DNA of 15,943 nt from positions 1-15,943 of the forward strand of contig CAYOBW010000163.1 of the NCBI GenBank assembly GCA_964402115.1, written 5' to 3'. The translations under genes were made by a program, and so were the position numbers. The notes below the pieces were generated by a model. It saw only the letters and a program-made list of their open reading frames with translations. It was not told the DNA's origin and ran no database searches. Shown here in pieces: positions 1-7,472 of this stretch. Each line of letters begins with the position of its first letter. Position 1 is the first letter of the stretch. The DNA comes from CAYOBW01 sp964402115. GTDB lineage: Bacteria > Verrucomicrobiota > Kiritimatiellia > UBA8416 > CAYOBW01.

Positions 1-1426
1 CGCGGAGCGCCTCGGGCGAGGCGATGCGGCCCAGCGCCGTCAGCGCGGCGGCGGCGGGCTCGGGGTCGGGGGCCGTGGCGCAGCGGGCGAGCGCTGGCAC
101 GGCGTCCGCCGCCCGCCGGATGCCCAGGATGTGGATCACCGCCGCGCGACGCGCCGGCGGCAGCGCGGGTAGGGCCTCGGTCAGCGCCGTGAGCGCGGCC
201 TTGTCGGGCAGGGCGAGCAGCACGTCGGCGGCCTGCATCCACGCCGTGGCGTCCGCGAGGTCGCGGACGGCCGCCGGGATCGCGGCGGCCGTGCCGACGC
301 GCGCGAGCTGGCCGTGCGCCCAGCGTTTGAAATCGCCGGAAGCCGCGGGATCGGCCAGCGCGCGCAGCAGGCGGGTTTCGAACGCGCCGCGCTCCGCCGC
401 GGAGGCGCCGCGCAGGCTCTCCTCCAGCGCGGTCAGGGCCCGCCGATCCACGCCGTTCGTATACGTCGTCAACGCCTTCAGCGGGTCGGGGCCGGCTGCC
501 GCATAGGCCGCGTGCAGCGTCGCGGGCGGCACGGCCAGGCCCGCGCCGTGGCGGATGACCACGCGGTAGCGCAGCTCCAGCGGGCGGCCCGGCTCGAGCG
601 CGTACGCCGTGCCCGCGGCGGGGAATGTGGGCTGCAGCCAGCTCAGGTCAGGGTACTCCACCCAGTCGCCGGGGTAGCCCGGGTTCGACGGCGCCTGCAG
701 GAGCAGCACGCCGACCGGTTCCTTGCCGCCCGGCGGGACGCCGCGCAGCTCGGCCCACGCCGGGGCGAGGGGCTTGCCGGCGGGGTCCGCGTGCTTCGTG
801 ATCTGCTGCCCCGTGCGGGCGGAGAGGCGGACGTTGAAGCCGCCGTAGTGCGCCTGCCCGCGGCGGGCGAGGGTGACGCCGTTCGTGAGCGCGGTGAAGC
901 GCAGCACGAAGTCCACGTTGCGCAGCCCCTGTTCCTCGCGCCAGACCCGCAGCGTGGCGCTCTCGCGCACGATCGGCTCCGTGTCGCCCCACTTCCAGAC
1001 GCTCTCCGCCTCGAGCTCGGCGTACGCGCGCTGCGCCTCGCGGCGCACGATGCGCACGGGGCGCGCGAAGACGCCCTGCAGCGCGTGCAGGTCGCGCTTC
1101 TCGCCGCGGTACGTCACCTCCGGCCAGGCCCAGTAGAACCCGCGGTGGTGCGCGTGGTCGGGGGCGTAGTCGGTCGTGAGCACCTCGCCGCGCGGGCCGT
1201 ACAGCGGGTGCACGTAGTCGCCGCGGGCCACGGCGTACTGGCCGCTCACGCCGGCGGGGACCGGCACGGCGCCGAAGTTGTACGTCAGCACCGGGCGGCC
1301 TTCATCCTCGAACGTGTAACGCTGCGCGGCTTCGTCGACGCGCAACGTCACGTCCGCGCGGGCGGCGGGCGCGGCCAGCAGGGCCAGCAGCGTCAGGCCG
1401 GCGGGGATCCGAGTGAGCCTCTTCAT
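1..1426 (-). CDS. DUF6807 (PmoA-like) secreted protein with C-terminal helical repeats, 3'-partial
   Basis: The frame stays open from an ATG at 1426 to the left edge, giving at least 475 residues, so the C-terminus is missing. A typical signal peptide (KRLTR, then a Leu/Ala-rich core ending near AARA, residues 1-24) points to export. Residues about 25-310 resemble the DUF6807 family, sometimes named methane oxygenase PmoA-like. The best mark is DHAHHRGFYWAW at residues 90-101. The family is common beside sugar dehydrogenases and glycosidases in PVC bacteria and Bacteroidota. Its activity is not known to me, and the PmoA name should not be read as methane oxidation. From about residue 330 to the edge the chain is Ala/Leu-rich and helical, with repeating units such as AALTALGRIASPEALR that fit HEAT-like repeats. 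The start is fixed by a full AAGGAGGT site and by a 4-bp ATGA overlap with the URO-D gene, so it is the sixth visible gene of the operon. Confidence 0.82.
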   Translation of the reverse strand, partial: MKRLTRIPAGLTLLALLAAPAARADVTLRVDEAAQRYTFEDEGRPVLTYNFGAVPVPAGVSGQYAVARGDYVHPLYGPRGEVLTTDYAPDHAHHRGFYWAWPEVTYRGEKRDLHALQGVFARPVRIVRREAQRAYAELEAESVWKWGDTEPIVRESATLRVWREEQGLRNVDFVLRFTALTNGVTLARRGQAHYGGFNVRLSARTGQQITKHADPAGKPLAPAWAELRGVPPGGKEPVGVLLLQAPSNPGYPGDWVEYPDLSWLQPTFPAAGTAYALEPGRPLELRYRVVIRHGAGLAVPPATLHAAYAAAGPDPLKALTTYTNGVDRRALTALEESLRGASAAERGAFETRLLRALADPAASGDFKRWAHGQLARVGTAAAIPAAVRDLADATAWMQAADVLLALPDKAALTALTEALPALPPARRAAVIHILGIRRAADAVPALARCATAPDPEPAAAALTALGRIASPEALR

Positions 1427-2508
1427 GACGGGACCTCCTTGTGTGCGAGCGCGGCGAGCCGCTCGCCCGCGCCATGGGTGCGGGCGGCGGTGACGAGGGC
1501 GGCGATGTTGGCGGCGGGTGTGTTGCGGCTGACCAGGCAGCCGGAGCCGATGATGAAGCCGCGCCCCCGCGTCTGGCCGATCGCCTCGGCCACCGCGGCC
1601 TCGACGGCGGCGGGCGTGCCGAAGGCGAGCGGGTCGGCGGGGTTGACGTTGCCGAGAATCACCGCGCCGGTTGCATCCGCCAGCGCGCGCAGGCGGGCGA
1701 GATCCACCATCCAGTCCACCTCGATCAGGCGCGAGCCGCACGCCACCATGTCGGCCAGGATGGGGTTCGTATTGCCGCAGATGTGGAGCGAGACGGCGAT
1801 GCCCGCCGCCTGCTCCGCCTCCACGCACGCCTTCTCGGCGGCCCAGGCGAACCGGCGGTACTGCTCCGGAGCGATCATGCTCGGCCCCGCCGGGGCGTCG
1901 CCGGTCGTGATGGCCCGCGCGCCCGCCTCCCGGTACGCCGTGGCGAAGCGGATGTGCACGCGCCGGCCGTAGTCGATCACGCGGGCAATCGCCTCGGGGT
2001 CCTCGGTGAGGAGGTCCATCATGAACGTCTGCGTGCCGCGCAGGGCGCAGGCCAGCGAAAAGGGCATTTGATCGGCGCAGCCCATGACGAAGGCCTCGTC
2101 GCCCACGGCGTCGGCGACGCGGCGGGTCACGTCGAGCCAGTAGGGCAGGCGGCCGGCGCGGTGGGGGTCGGGGACCTCCAGCTGCTCGACGTCGCGCAGG
2201 TCCTTCAGCAGCGGCGCGCCCTCGTCCACGACGATCTGGGCGTCGGGCCGCCGGATCACCTTCGCGCCGCAGGCCTCGGCCAGGACGGCGGTGTCGAAGC
2301 TGATCACGCAGCCGTCGTAGCCGAACCGCCGCCAGGCCTCCACGTGGGCGCGGGCCATGCGGGCCGCATCCCCGTACATCTCGTCCATCGTCAGGCCCGC
2401 CTGCTGGCCGACCCAGATGCAGGTCAGCGGCAGCACCGGCAGGCGGTCGGGCCGCGTGCCGTCCAGCACGGCTTGCACTCGTTGCAGGGAACTCAGGGTT
2501 TCTTTCAT
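1423..2508 (-). CDS. URO-D family protein, MtaA/CmuA-like methyltransferase type
   Basis: A 361-residue protein without signal peptide, so cytoplasmic. Its length and sequence fit the uroporphyrinogen decarboxylase superfamily (PF01208). It has the His-x-Cys motif in LHICGNTNP (His242, Cys244) and a later Cys in GSGCLVSRNTP (Cys324). In the MtaA/MtbA/CmuA branch these three residues bind the zinc that activates a thiol such as coenzyme M for methyl transfer from a corrinoid protein. True HemE enzymes lack this set, so a role in haem synthesis is unlikely. The substrate is unknown; no corrinoid protein or partner methyltransferase is in the window. The gene starts at ATG 2508, eight bases after an AAGGAG site, and overlaps the GH20 stop codon (ATGA). 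Its stop overlaps the next start in the same way. Position in a glycosidase operon suggests work on a methylated or related product of glycan breakdown, but that is inference. Confidence 0.85.
   Translation of the reverse strand: MKETLSSLQRVQAVLDGTRPDRLPVLPLTCIWVGQQAGLTMDEMYGDAARMARAHVEAWRRFGYDGCVISFDTAVLAEACGAKVIRRPDAQIVVDEGAPLLKDLRDVEQLEVPDPHRAGRLPYWLDVTRRVADAVGDEAFVMGCADQMPFSLACALRGTQTFMMDLLTEDPEAIARVIDYGRRVHIRFATAYREAGARAITTGDAPAGPSMIAPEQYRRFAWAAEKACVEAEQAAGIAVSLHICGNTNPILADMVACGSRLIEVDWMVDLARLRALADATGAVILGNVNPADPLAFGTPAAVEAAVAEAIGQTRGRGFIIGSGCLVSRNTPAANIAALVTAARTHGAGERLAALAHKEVPS
1433..1440 (-). promoter_or_regulatory. Consensus Shine-Dalgarno site of the DUF6807 gene
   Basis: Read on the minus strand this is AAGGAGGT, six bases before the ATG at 1426. 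It lies inside the last codons (KEVPS) of the URO-D gene. It is the strongest ribosome binding site in the operon, so the last visible gene may be translated at a high rate as well as by coupling. Confidence 0.8.
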
Positions 2509-4415
2509 TTTGCAGGCTCCTTCGGTTCCAGTCCCAACCACACCTCTCCGTGCGAATCCGTGCCGCCTTCGCTGCGCACGCGGGCCACGATCTCGTACCG
2601 CGCCCCCGGCGTGCCTGGCGGCGGCAGGGGCAGCCGGTAGATGTTGTCCGCGTCGGCTGCGCCGGTCACGCCGCGGTGCGCGTCGCGCGTCACCTCGTGG
2701 CCGTCGCGCAGCAGCGCCACCGATTCGATGCCGAGCCGGTGCGCGCCGCGCGTGTAGCGGAACTTGACGAGCAGGACGCCGCCGGCCTCGGCGACAAGGC
2801 CTGTTGGGCAGAACGTGAGGGGCGCGTAGGCCTCGGTCACGCCGGCCGGCGTCCACGCCCCTATCCGGCGGAACGTGGCCTCGTCGGGCAGCGCGACGCG
2901 CCAGCGCTGGAGGCGCCGGACCTGCGCCTGCAGGCGCGGCTCGAAACCGCTCCAGTCGCGCACCGCCGGCGCCGACCAGCCGCGCTCGGCGATGGCCAGC
3001 AGGCGCGGGAAGAGCTGGCGGTCGACGCGCTCCGGCTCGCGGTCGATGTGCGACCAGAAATTGGCCTGCAGGCCCAGGATGTGGCGCGCCTGCGCGGCGT
3101 CCAGCTGCGCGGGCACGGGCTCGAAAGCGTAAGCCTTCTGCGTGTCGATGGCGGCATACGTGTAGTCGAAGTAGCAGTGCGAGGTGGGGCTCATGACGAC
3201 CGCGTGCCCCGCCGTGGCGGCGGCGATGCCGCCCTGCATGCCGCGCCAGCTCATCACGGCGGCGCGCGGCGCCAGCCCGCCTTCGAGGATCTCGTCCCAC
3301 CCGATGAGCGTCCGTCCCTTCGCGGCCAGGTAGGCATCCATCTGCCGGATGAACCAGCTCTGCAGCTCGTGCTCGTTCTTCAGGCCCTCCGCGCGCATGC
3401 GCGCCTGGCACTTCGCACACGCTTTCCACCGGTCCTTCGGCACCTCGTCCCCGCCCACGTGGATGAACGCCGACGGGAAGACGGTGAGCACCTCGTCCAG
3501 CACCTCGCGCAGGAACGCGAGCGTCCGGTCGTTGCCCGCGCAGTAGACGTCCCGCAAGATACCCGGCCCCTTGAAGAACGGGAAGATCTCGAAAGGTCCG
3601 CCGCTGCAGGACAGGTCGGGGTAGCAGGCCAGCGCAGCGAGGCAGTGGCCGGGCAGCTCGATTTCCGGCACGAGGGTCACGCCGCGCGCCGCGGCATAGC
3701 GGACCAGCTCGCGCATCTGCTCCTGCGTGTAAAAGCCCTCGTGCGCCGCCGGCTCGTTGTACTTCTCCGCGAAGCGGGCGCCCTTCGCGGTCAGCTCCGG
3801 ATAGCGCTTGATCTCCAGCCGCCAGCCCTGGTCGTCGGTCAGGTGCAGGTGGAGGACGTTCATCTTGTAGAAGCTGATCCGGTCGATCGTCTGCCTGACG
3901 TACTCCAGCGACTGGAACGTGCGGCTGCAGTCCAGCATCAACCCCCGCCAGGCGAAGCGCGGCTTGTCCGCGATCGTGACACAGGGAAGCTGCCAGCCCG
4001 CGGGCCGGGCGGGAGCCAGCAGCTGCAGGAGCGTCTGCCCCGCGTAGAAACACCCGGCCGGCTCCGCGGCGCGGATGGTCGCGCCATCCGGGCGCACGGT
4101 CAGCAGATAGCCCTCCGCCCCCGCCTCCCCGCCCCCGCGCTCGATGCGCAGCGCGGCCGGTTCGCCGTCGCCCCGCACCGGCACCGGCAAGCCGGTTTCG
4201 GCGCGCAGCGCGGACGCGAGAAGCTCGGCCTGCGCCCGTAAGGCGGCGGGCGCGGACAGCGCGAAGGCGTCTCCCAGCAGCAGCGCCCCCGCGTCGCGCC
4301 GCAGCTCGAGCGGCAGCGGCAGCAGCGCCAGCGGGGCGTTCGTCGGAATCGTCTCCGCCGCGCCGCAGGCGGCGGCGAGCAGCAGGCTCCCCAGCATGGC
4401 TTTCGCGACGTTCAT
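2505..4415 (-). CDS. GH20 beta-N-acetylhexosaminidase, secreted
   Basis: A 636-residue enzyme that should release terminal beta-linked GlcNAc or GalNAc. A signal peptide covers about residues 1-20. Cys17 in LLAAACGAA could be a lipobox, so the protein may be lipid-anchored. Residues about 25-150 look like the GH20b N-terminal domain, and about 153-480 the catalytic TIM barrel. Family motifs are WRGLMLDCSRTF, KMNVLHLHLTDDQGWRLEI, EIELPGH and HVGGDEVPKDRW. The last carries the Asp323-Glu324 pair used in substrate-assisted catalysis by the acetamido group. Residues about 520-636 form an extra beta-rich domain of unknown role. The ATG at 4415 has TAGGAG four bases upstream. The start overlaps the stop of the six-hairpin gene and the stop overlaps the URO-D start, both as ATGA. 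It pairs naturally with the GH89 enzyme, which removes the alpha-linked sugar. Confidence 0.95.
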   Translation of the reverse strand: MNVAKAMLGSLLLAAACGAAETIPTNAPLALLPLPLELRRDAGALLLGDAFALSAPAALRAQAELLASALRAETGLPVPVRGDGEPAALRIERGGGEAGAEGYLLTVRPDGATIRAAEPAGCFYAGQTLLQLLAPARPAGWQLPCVTIADKPRFAWRGLMLDCSRTFQSLEYVRQTIDRISFYKMNVLHLHLTDDQGWRLEIKRYPELTAKGARFAEKYNEPAAHEGFYTQEQMRELVRYAAARGVTLVPEIELPGHCLAALACYPDLSCSGGPFEIFPFFKGPGILRDVYCAGNDRTLAFLREVLDEVLTVFPSAFIHVGGDEVPKDRWKACAKCQARMRAEGLKNEHELQSWFIRQMDAYLAAKGRTLIGWDEILEGGLAPRAAVMSWRGMQGGIAAATAGHAVVMSPTSHCYFDYTYAAIDTQKAYAFEPVPAQLDAAQARHILGLQANFWSHIDREPERVDRQLFPRLLAIAERGWSAPAVRDWSGFEPRLQAQVRRLQRWRVALPDEATFRRIGAWTPAGVTEAYAPLTFCPTGLVAEAGGVLLVKFRYTRGAHRLGIESVALLRDGHEVTRDAHRGVTGAADADNIYRLPLPPPGTPGARYEIVARVRSEGGTDSHGEVWLGLEPKEPAK

Positions 4416-7400
4416 GATACTCCTATATGACGGAGTCCATCCCCGCAGGCAGCGGGGGCTGAAGCCCCCGCCCAGCTTCCGGCTTCAGGCGAATGGCACG
4501 TCGATAGGGACTTCCCCTTCCGCACCCACCCCCCGCTTCGCGTACCCCTCCAAGGAGGGGAGCTTGTTGATTCGGAATGCTTTACATACACTCCCCTCCT
4601 CCGGAGGGGTGGCCGCAGGCCGGGGTGGGTTGCACCTTGAAAGAGCTTAACTACGTGCCATGCGCCTGAAGGCGGGACTCCGACACGCCATGTCCACGCC
4701 AGAGTTCCGGCTTCAGCCGGAAGTTCTCCGCGACCTTGAGGCCGCGCCATCGGCCGCGACCGCATGGACAGGGGCGGTCGGGGCGCGTCGACGCGGATGC
4801 TGCCGTCCGGCTGCACGGTGACCGGGAAACGGGTCAGCTCCGCGGCCACGAACGGGACGGCGGCCTGGCCGTTCACGCTCAGCTGGCAGGGGCCCGCCGC
4901 CAGCCCGGTGACGAGCAGTTCGGTCCGGTAGGGCTCGTCCCACGGCTGCGGCAGCCGGGCCAGCGCGGAGCTGAGCGTCAGCCTCAGCAGGCGGCCTTCC
5001 GGCGCGACGGCGTCGACGCGCAGGCCGTCCACGCCGACGGCGACACGGCGCGCGACATCCACGTAGGCGCCGCCGAGCTGCGCCGTGGCTTCGGCCAGGC
5101 CGGTGAAGACGCCGGAGCCTTCGCCCCAGCTCGGGCTCGTGCGCATGGCCGACTGGGGATGCCCCTCGTGGTCGATGTTCTCCGGCCCGAGGCCGACGGG
5201 GTAGATGTTGGGGTGGGGGTAGATGGCATTGGTGCCCTCGTGGCGCGGGTGGCGGATCAGCACGACGCAGGACCGCGCCGCGGCGACCGCGCGCTCCAGC
5301 AAGTCCTGCCGGCCGAGGGTGCGGCCGTACCACGCGAACGGCGCCACCGCCTCGGCCTGCCGCGCGTCGAGGAAGGTCGCCGTGTCGGCGTTGTCCGCCG
5401 TGAAGCCGCCGAACGGGAAGGCCGTGTAGATGTAGTGCGGCGCCCAGCAGCACTGCAGGAAGCTGGCGTAATCGAGGCAGCGCTCGCCCGCCACCAGGTC
5501 CGCCCGCTCGCCCGTGGCGCGGTAGAGCGCCGCAAAGCCGGCCGCCCCCCACAGCGGCGAGAGGCAGCCGCGCGCGGGCTGGCCCTGCTCCGTGTCGCCG
5601 GCGAAATCGAGCGGCTTGTTTCCGCACGAGTAATACTGTTCGAGGTCCGTCCACAGCTGCCGCGGCAGAACCTCCCGCGCCAGGAACGTGGCGATCCGGC
5701 GCGCCGCCGCCAGGTCGCGCGGGTCGCGGGTGACGGCGAAGAGCTCCGCGAGCAGCTCCAGCGAGGTGGCGCACTGGGCGCTGCGCGCGAGCGGCGCGTA
5801 GGGCTTGCCGTCGGGCGCGACGTAGGAGGGGACCGCGCCGTCCGCGCCCACGAGCGGGAGCAGGCCGTCCGCGTAGCGGCGGACATAGGCCAGGATGCGC
5901 GGGTCCTGCTCGCAGCGCCGGTAGTACTGCAGCAGGTGCGTCGAGGTCTTGCTCAGCGCCACGATGTTGTAGGTGTCGCCCTCCTGGCCGATGTGCGTGA
6001 ACAGGTTCGAGTTCCGTCCCGACGAAGCGCTGAACATGTTGCGGGCCCACAGGCCGGTGGCGGCGCGGTAGTTCAGCGGAAACAGGCCGAGCGCGTTCTG
6101 CGGGGCGAGCAGGGCGAGGTTGACGGAGCGCCGCGCCATATCCACCAGCCGCTCGTCCTTCAGCCGCCGCCCCCACTCGTACATGCCGACGGCGTCGCGC
6201 ACGTTGTTCCAGAACTCGCTGTTGCTGAGGTTGTCCACCATGAACGGGGCCGCGTTGCGGTAGCCGCCCACCGGCTGCCCCTGCAGGTCGAACGACAGGA
6301 ACGAGCCCGTGTCGCGGAAGCCCGGGATCGGCGGGTGCACCGCGCCCAGCGGCTGCAGCGTCGTCTCCGTCACGAGGCGCACGTAGTTGGTGAAGGGCAT
6401 GGCCAGGTGCGGGCGGTCCATGAAGACCGGGTGGCCGTAGCGCTCCCACTGGAGGCGCGCAATCGCCTGGTAGCCGCACTGCGGAGCGGTGTCGGCGCCG
6501 ATCGCCAGGTCGAAGGCGTAGCCCACGTCGGGCTTGTCGAGCGTGCGCACGAGCGAGCCGTCGGGGGGGCGCAGGTAGCGGACATGGTGCGCCACCACGG
6601 CATCCATCAGCCCGAACGAGAGCAGCGGCTTGGGCGTCAGGCCGGACGCGACGTTGAGATCGAGCGCGGTGGGCATGGTATACGCCTCGGGCACGATCGG
6701 CACGGAGAACTGGTTGCGGGGCACGTTCGAGCGCCGGCGCGCGTCGGGCGAGGTGACGCGCAGCGCATTGATCGCGGCCAGGTCGGGCGCCAGCGCGCAG
6801 AAGAGCCAGTCGTCCTGCAGGATCACCGCCGGGGCGTGGAAGCAGCGGTCGCCCAGGACCTGGTCGCGGCCGGGACCCGGCCAGCGGGGCTCGTCGTACT
6901 TGAGGGTCGGCGTGTGCACGAACGCCGGCACGCGCTCCAGCTCGAAGGCGAACGTCGAGACCAGGCAATCCAGCCGGGGCGGGGCGCCGGGGATGTGCGC
7001 GGTCACCTCGACGTGAAACAGCCGTTCGCCCGGCCGCAGCGTGACCGTCTGCTCGATCGTCGCGCCCCGGGCGGTTCCGCGCAGGCGGACGAGTTGCTCC
7101 TTGTCCTTGCCGGGTTCCGCGCCGGCGGTCACGAGCGCGTCATGGACGAACCACCGCTGCGGGTCCACGCCTGCGTCGAACTGGCGGTTGCCCTGCGGCG
7201 GAAAAGGCTGCGGGGCGCGGAACGCGGTAGCCACGAGCCGCCAGCCGTCCCCGGTTCGGGCGTAGTACTCCTGCGCCACGATGCCGTCCGTTCCCGGCGC
7301 GAAACGGGCTTTCACGAATGCGTTCGCGATTTCGACGGGGGCCGGCGGCGCGGCAGTGGCAAACGGGGCGCCGAGCAGGACGCCGAGCAGCGCCGCACCC

Positions 7401-7453
7401 GCCGCCCGCGGCATGCCCGCTCCCGACCACGACCATGTGAAGCTGAAGGCCAT
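4412..7453 (-). CDS. Large secreted protein, predicted beta-sandwich plus six-hairpin glycosidase-like; repeat-derived tail
   Basis: A 1013-residue protein I cannot assign to a named family. A signal peptide is clear (MPRAAGAALLGVLLGAPFAT, about residues 14-33). The first ATG (7453) follows GGAGGAGG; the ATG at 7414 is an alternative start. Residues about 38-350 look beta-rich, like the N-terminal sandwich of glycosidases. Residues about 400-800 contain repeated helical segments with aromatic and acidic residues (SEFWNNVRDAVGMYEWG, THIGQEGDTYNIVALSKTSTHLLQYY, DFAGDTEQGQ, ENIDHEGHPQSAM) that suggest an (alpha/alpha)6 barrel. Residues about 805-890 form a small beta domain. After about residue 905 the sequence is low in recognisable structure and is the translation of the palindromic repeat at 4441-4735, so the ancestral protein probably ended near residue 890-905. 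The frame nevertheless runs on to an ATGA overlap with GH20. The gene starts 19 bp after the esterase gene. The enzyme role is inferred from overall sequence character and context, without a confirmed catalytic residue. Confidence 0.75.
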   Translation of the reverse strand: MAFSFTWSWSGAGMPRAAGAALLGVLLGAPFATAAPPAPVEIANAFVKARFAPGTDGIVAQEYYARTGDGWRLVATAFRAPQPFPPQGNRQFDAGVDPQRWFVHDALVTAGAEPGKDKEQLVRLRGTARGATIEQTVTLRPGERLFHVEVTAHIPGAPPRLDCLVSTFAFELERVPAFVHTPTLKYDEPRWPGPGRDQVLGDRCFHAPAVILQDDWLFCALAPDLAAINALRVTSPDARRRSNVPRNQFSVPIVPEAYTMPTALDLNVASGLTPKPLLSFGLMDAVVAHHVRYLRPPDGSLVRTLDKPDVGYAFDLAIGADTAPQCGYQAIARLQWERYGHPVFMDRPHLAMPFTNYVRLVTETTLQPLGAVHPPIPGFRDTGSFLSFDLQGQPVGGYRNAAPFMVDNLSNSEFWNNVRDAVGMYEWGRRLKDERLVDMARRSVNLALLAPQNALGLFPLNYRAATGLWARNMFSASSGRNSNLFTHIGQEGDTYNIVALSKTSTHLLQYYRRCEQDPRILAYVRRYADGLLPLVGADGAVPSYVAPDGKPYAPLARSAQCATSLELLAELFAVTRDPRDLAAARRIATFLAREVLPRQLWTDLEQYYSCGNKPLDFAGDTEQGQPARGCLSPLWGAAGFAALYRATGERADLVAGERCLDYASFLQCCWAPHYIYTAFPFGGFTADNADTATFLDARQAEAVAPFAWYGRTLGRQDLLERAVAAARSCVVLIRHPRHEGTNAIYPHPNIYPVGLGPENIDHEGHPQSAMRTSPSWGEGSGVFTGLAEATAQLGGAYVDVARRVAVGVDGLRVDAVAPEGRLLRLTLSSALARLPQPWDEPYRTELLVTGLAAGPCQLSVNGQAAVPFVAAELTRFPVTVQPDGSIRVDAPRPPLSMRSRPMARPQGRGELPAEAGTLAWTWRVGVPPSGAWHVVKLFQGATHPGLRPPLRRRGVYVKHSESTSSPPWRGTRSGGWVRKGKSLSTCHSPEAGSWAGASAPAACGDGLRHIGVS
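4441..4735. repeat. Composite nested palindromic repeat within the 3' end of the six-hairpin gene
   Basis: Several inverted repeats are nested here. The outer arms, 4483-4501 and 4653-4671, match in 18 of 19 bases in opposite orientation. The inner arms, about 4521-4562 and 4590-4631, are imperfect inverted copies about 42 bases long, each ending in its own CCCCTCC/GGAGGGG hairpin. The spacer between them, about 4563-4589, is comparatively AT-rich. Two further hairpins flank the set: 4452-4471 (GCGGGGGC, loop TGAA, GCCCCCGC) and 4705-4722 (TTCCGGC, loop TTCA, GCCGGAA). The layout resembles a REP- or MITE-like dispersed intergenic repeat with no transposase. The left and right limits are approximate. 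The element lies inside an open reading frame, described under the six-hairpin gene. Confidence 0.85.
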
Positions 7454-7472
7454 GCCTCCTCCGTTGTCCGGC

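Noticed and set aside
1423..2508. HemE uroporphyrinogen decarboxylase for haem synthesis
   Set aside because: The His-x-Cys plus late Cys zinc pattern and the glycosidase operon context favour the methyltransferase-type branch.
1423..4053. An 876-codon minus-strand frame that would fuse new sequence to the URO-D protein
   Set aside because: The part before ATG 2508 is out-of-frame translation of GH20. The real URO-D start has AAGGAG and the ATGA overlap.
4441..4735. CRISPR array or tandem repeat
   Set aside because: The units are inverted and nested, not regularly spaced direct repeats, and no spacer series is present.
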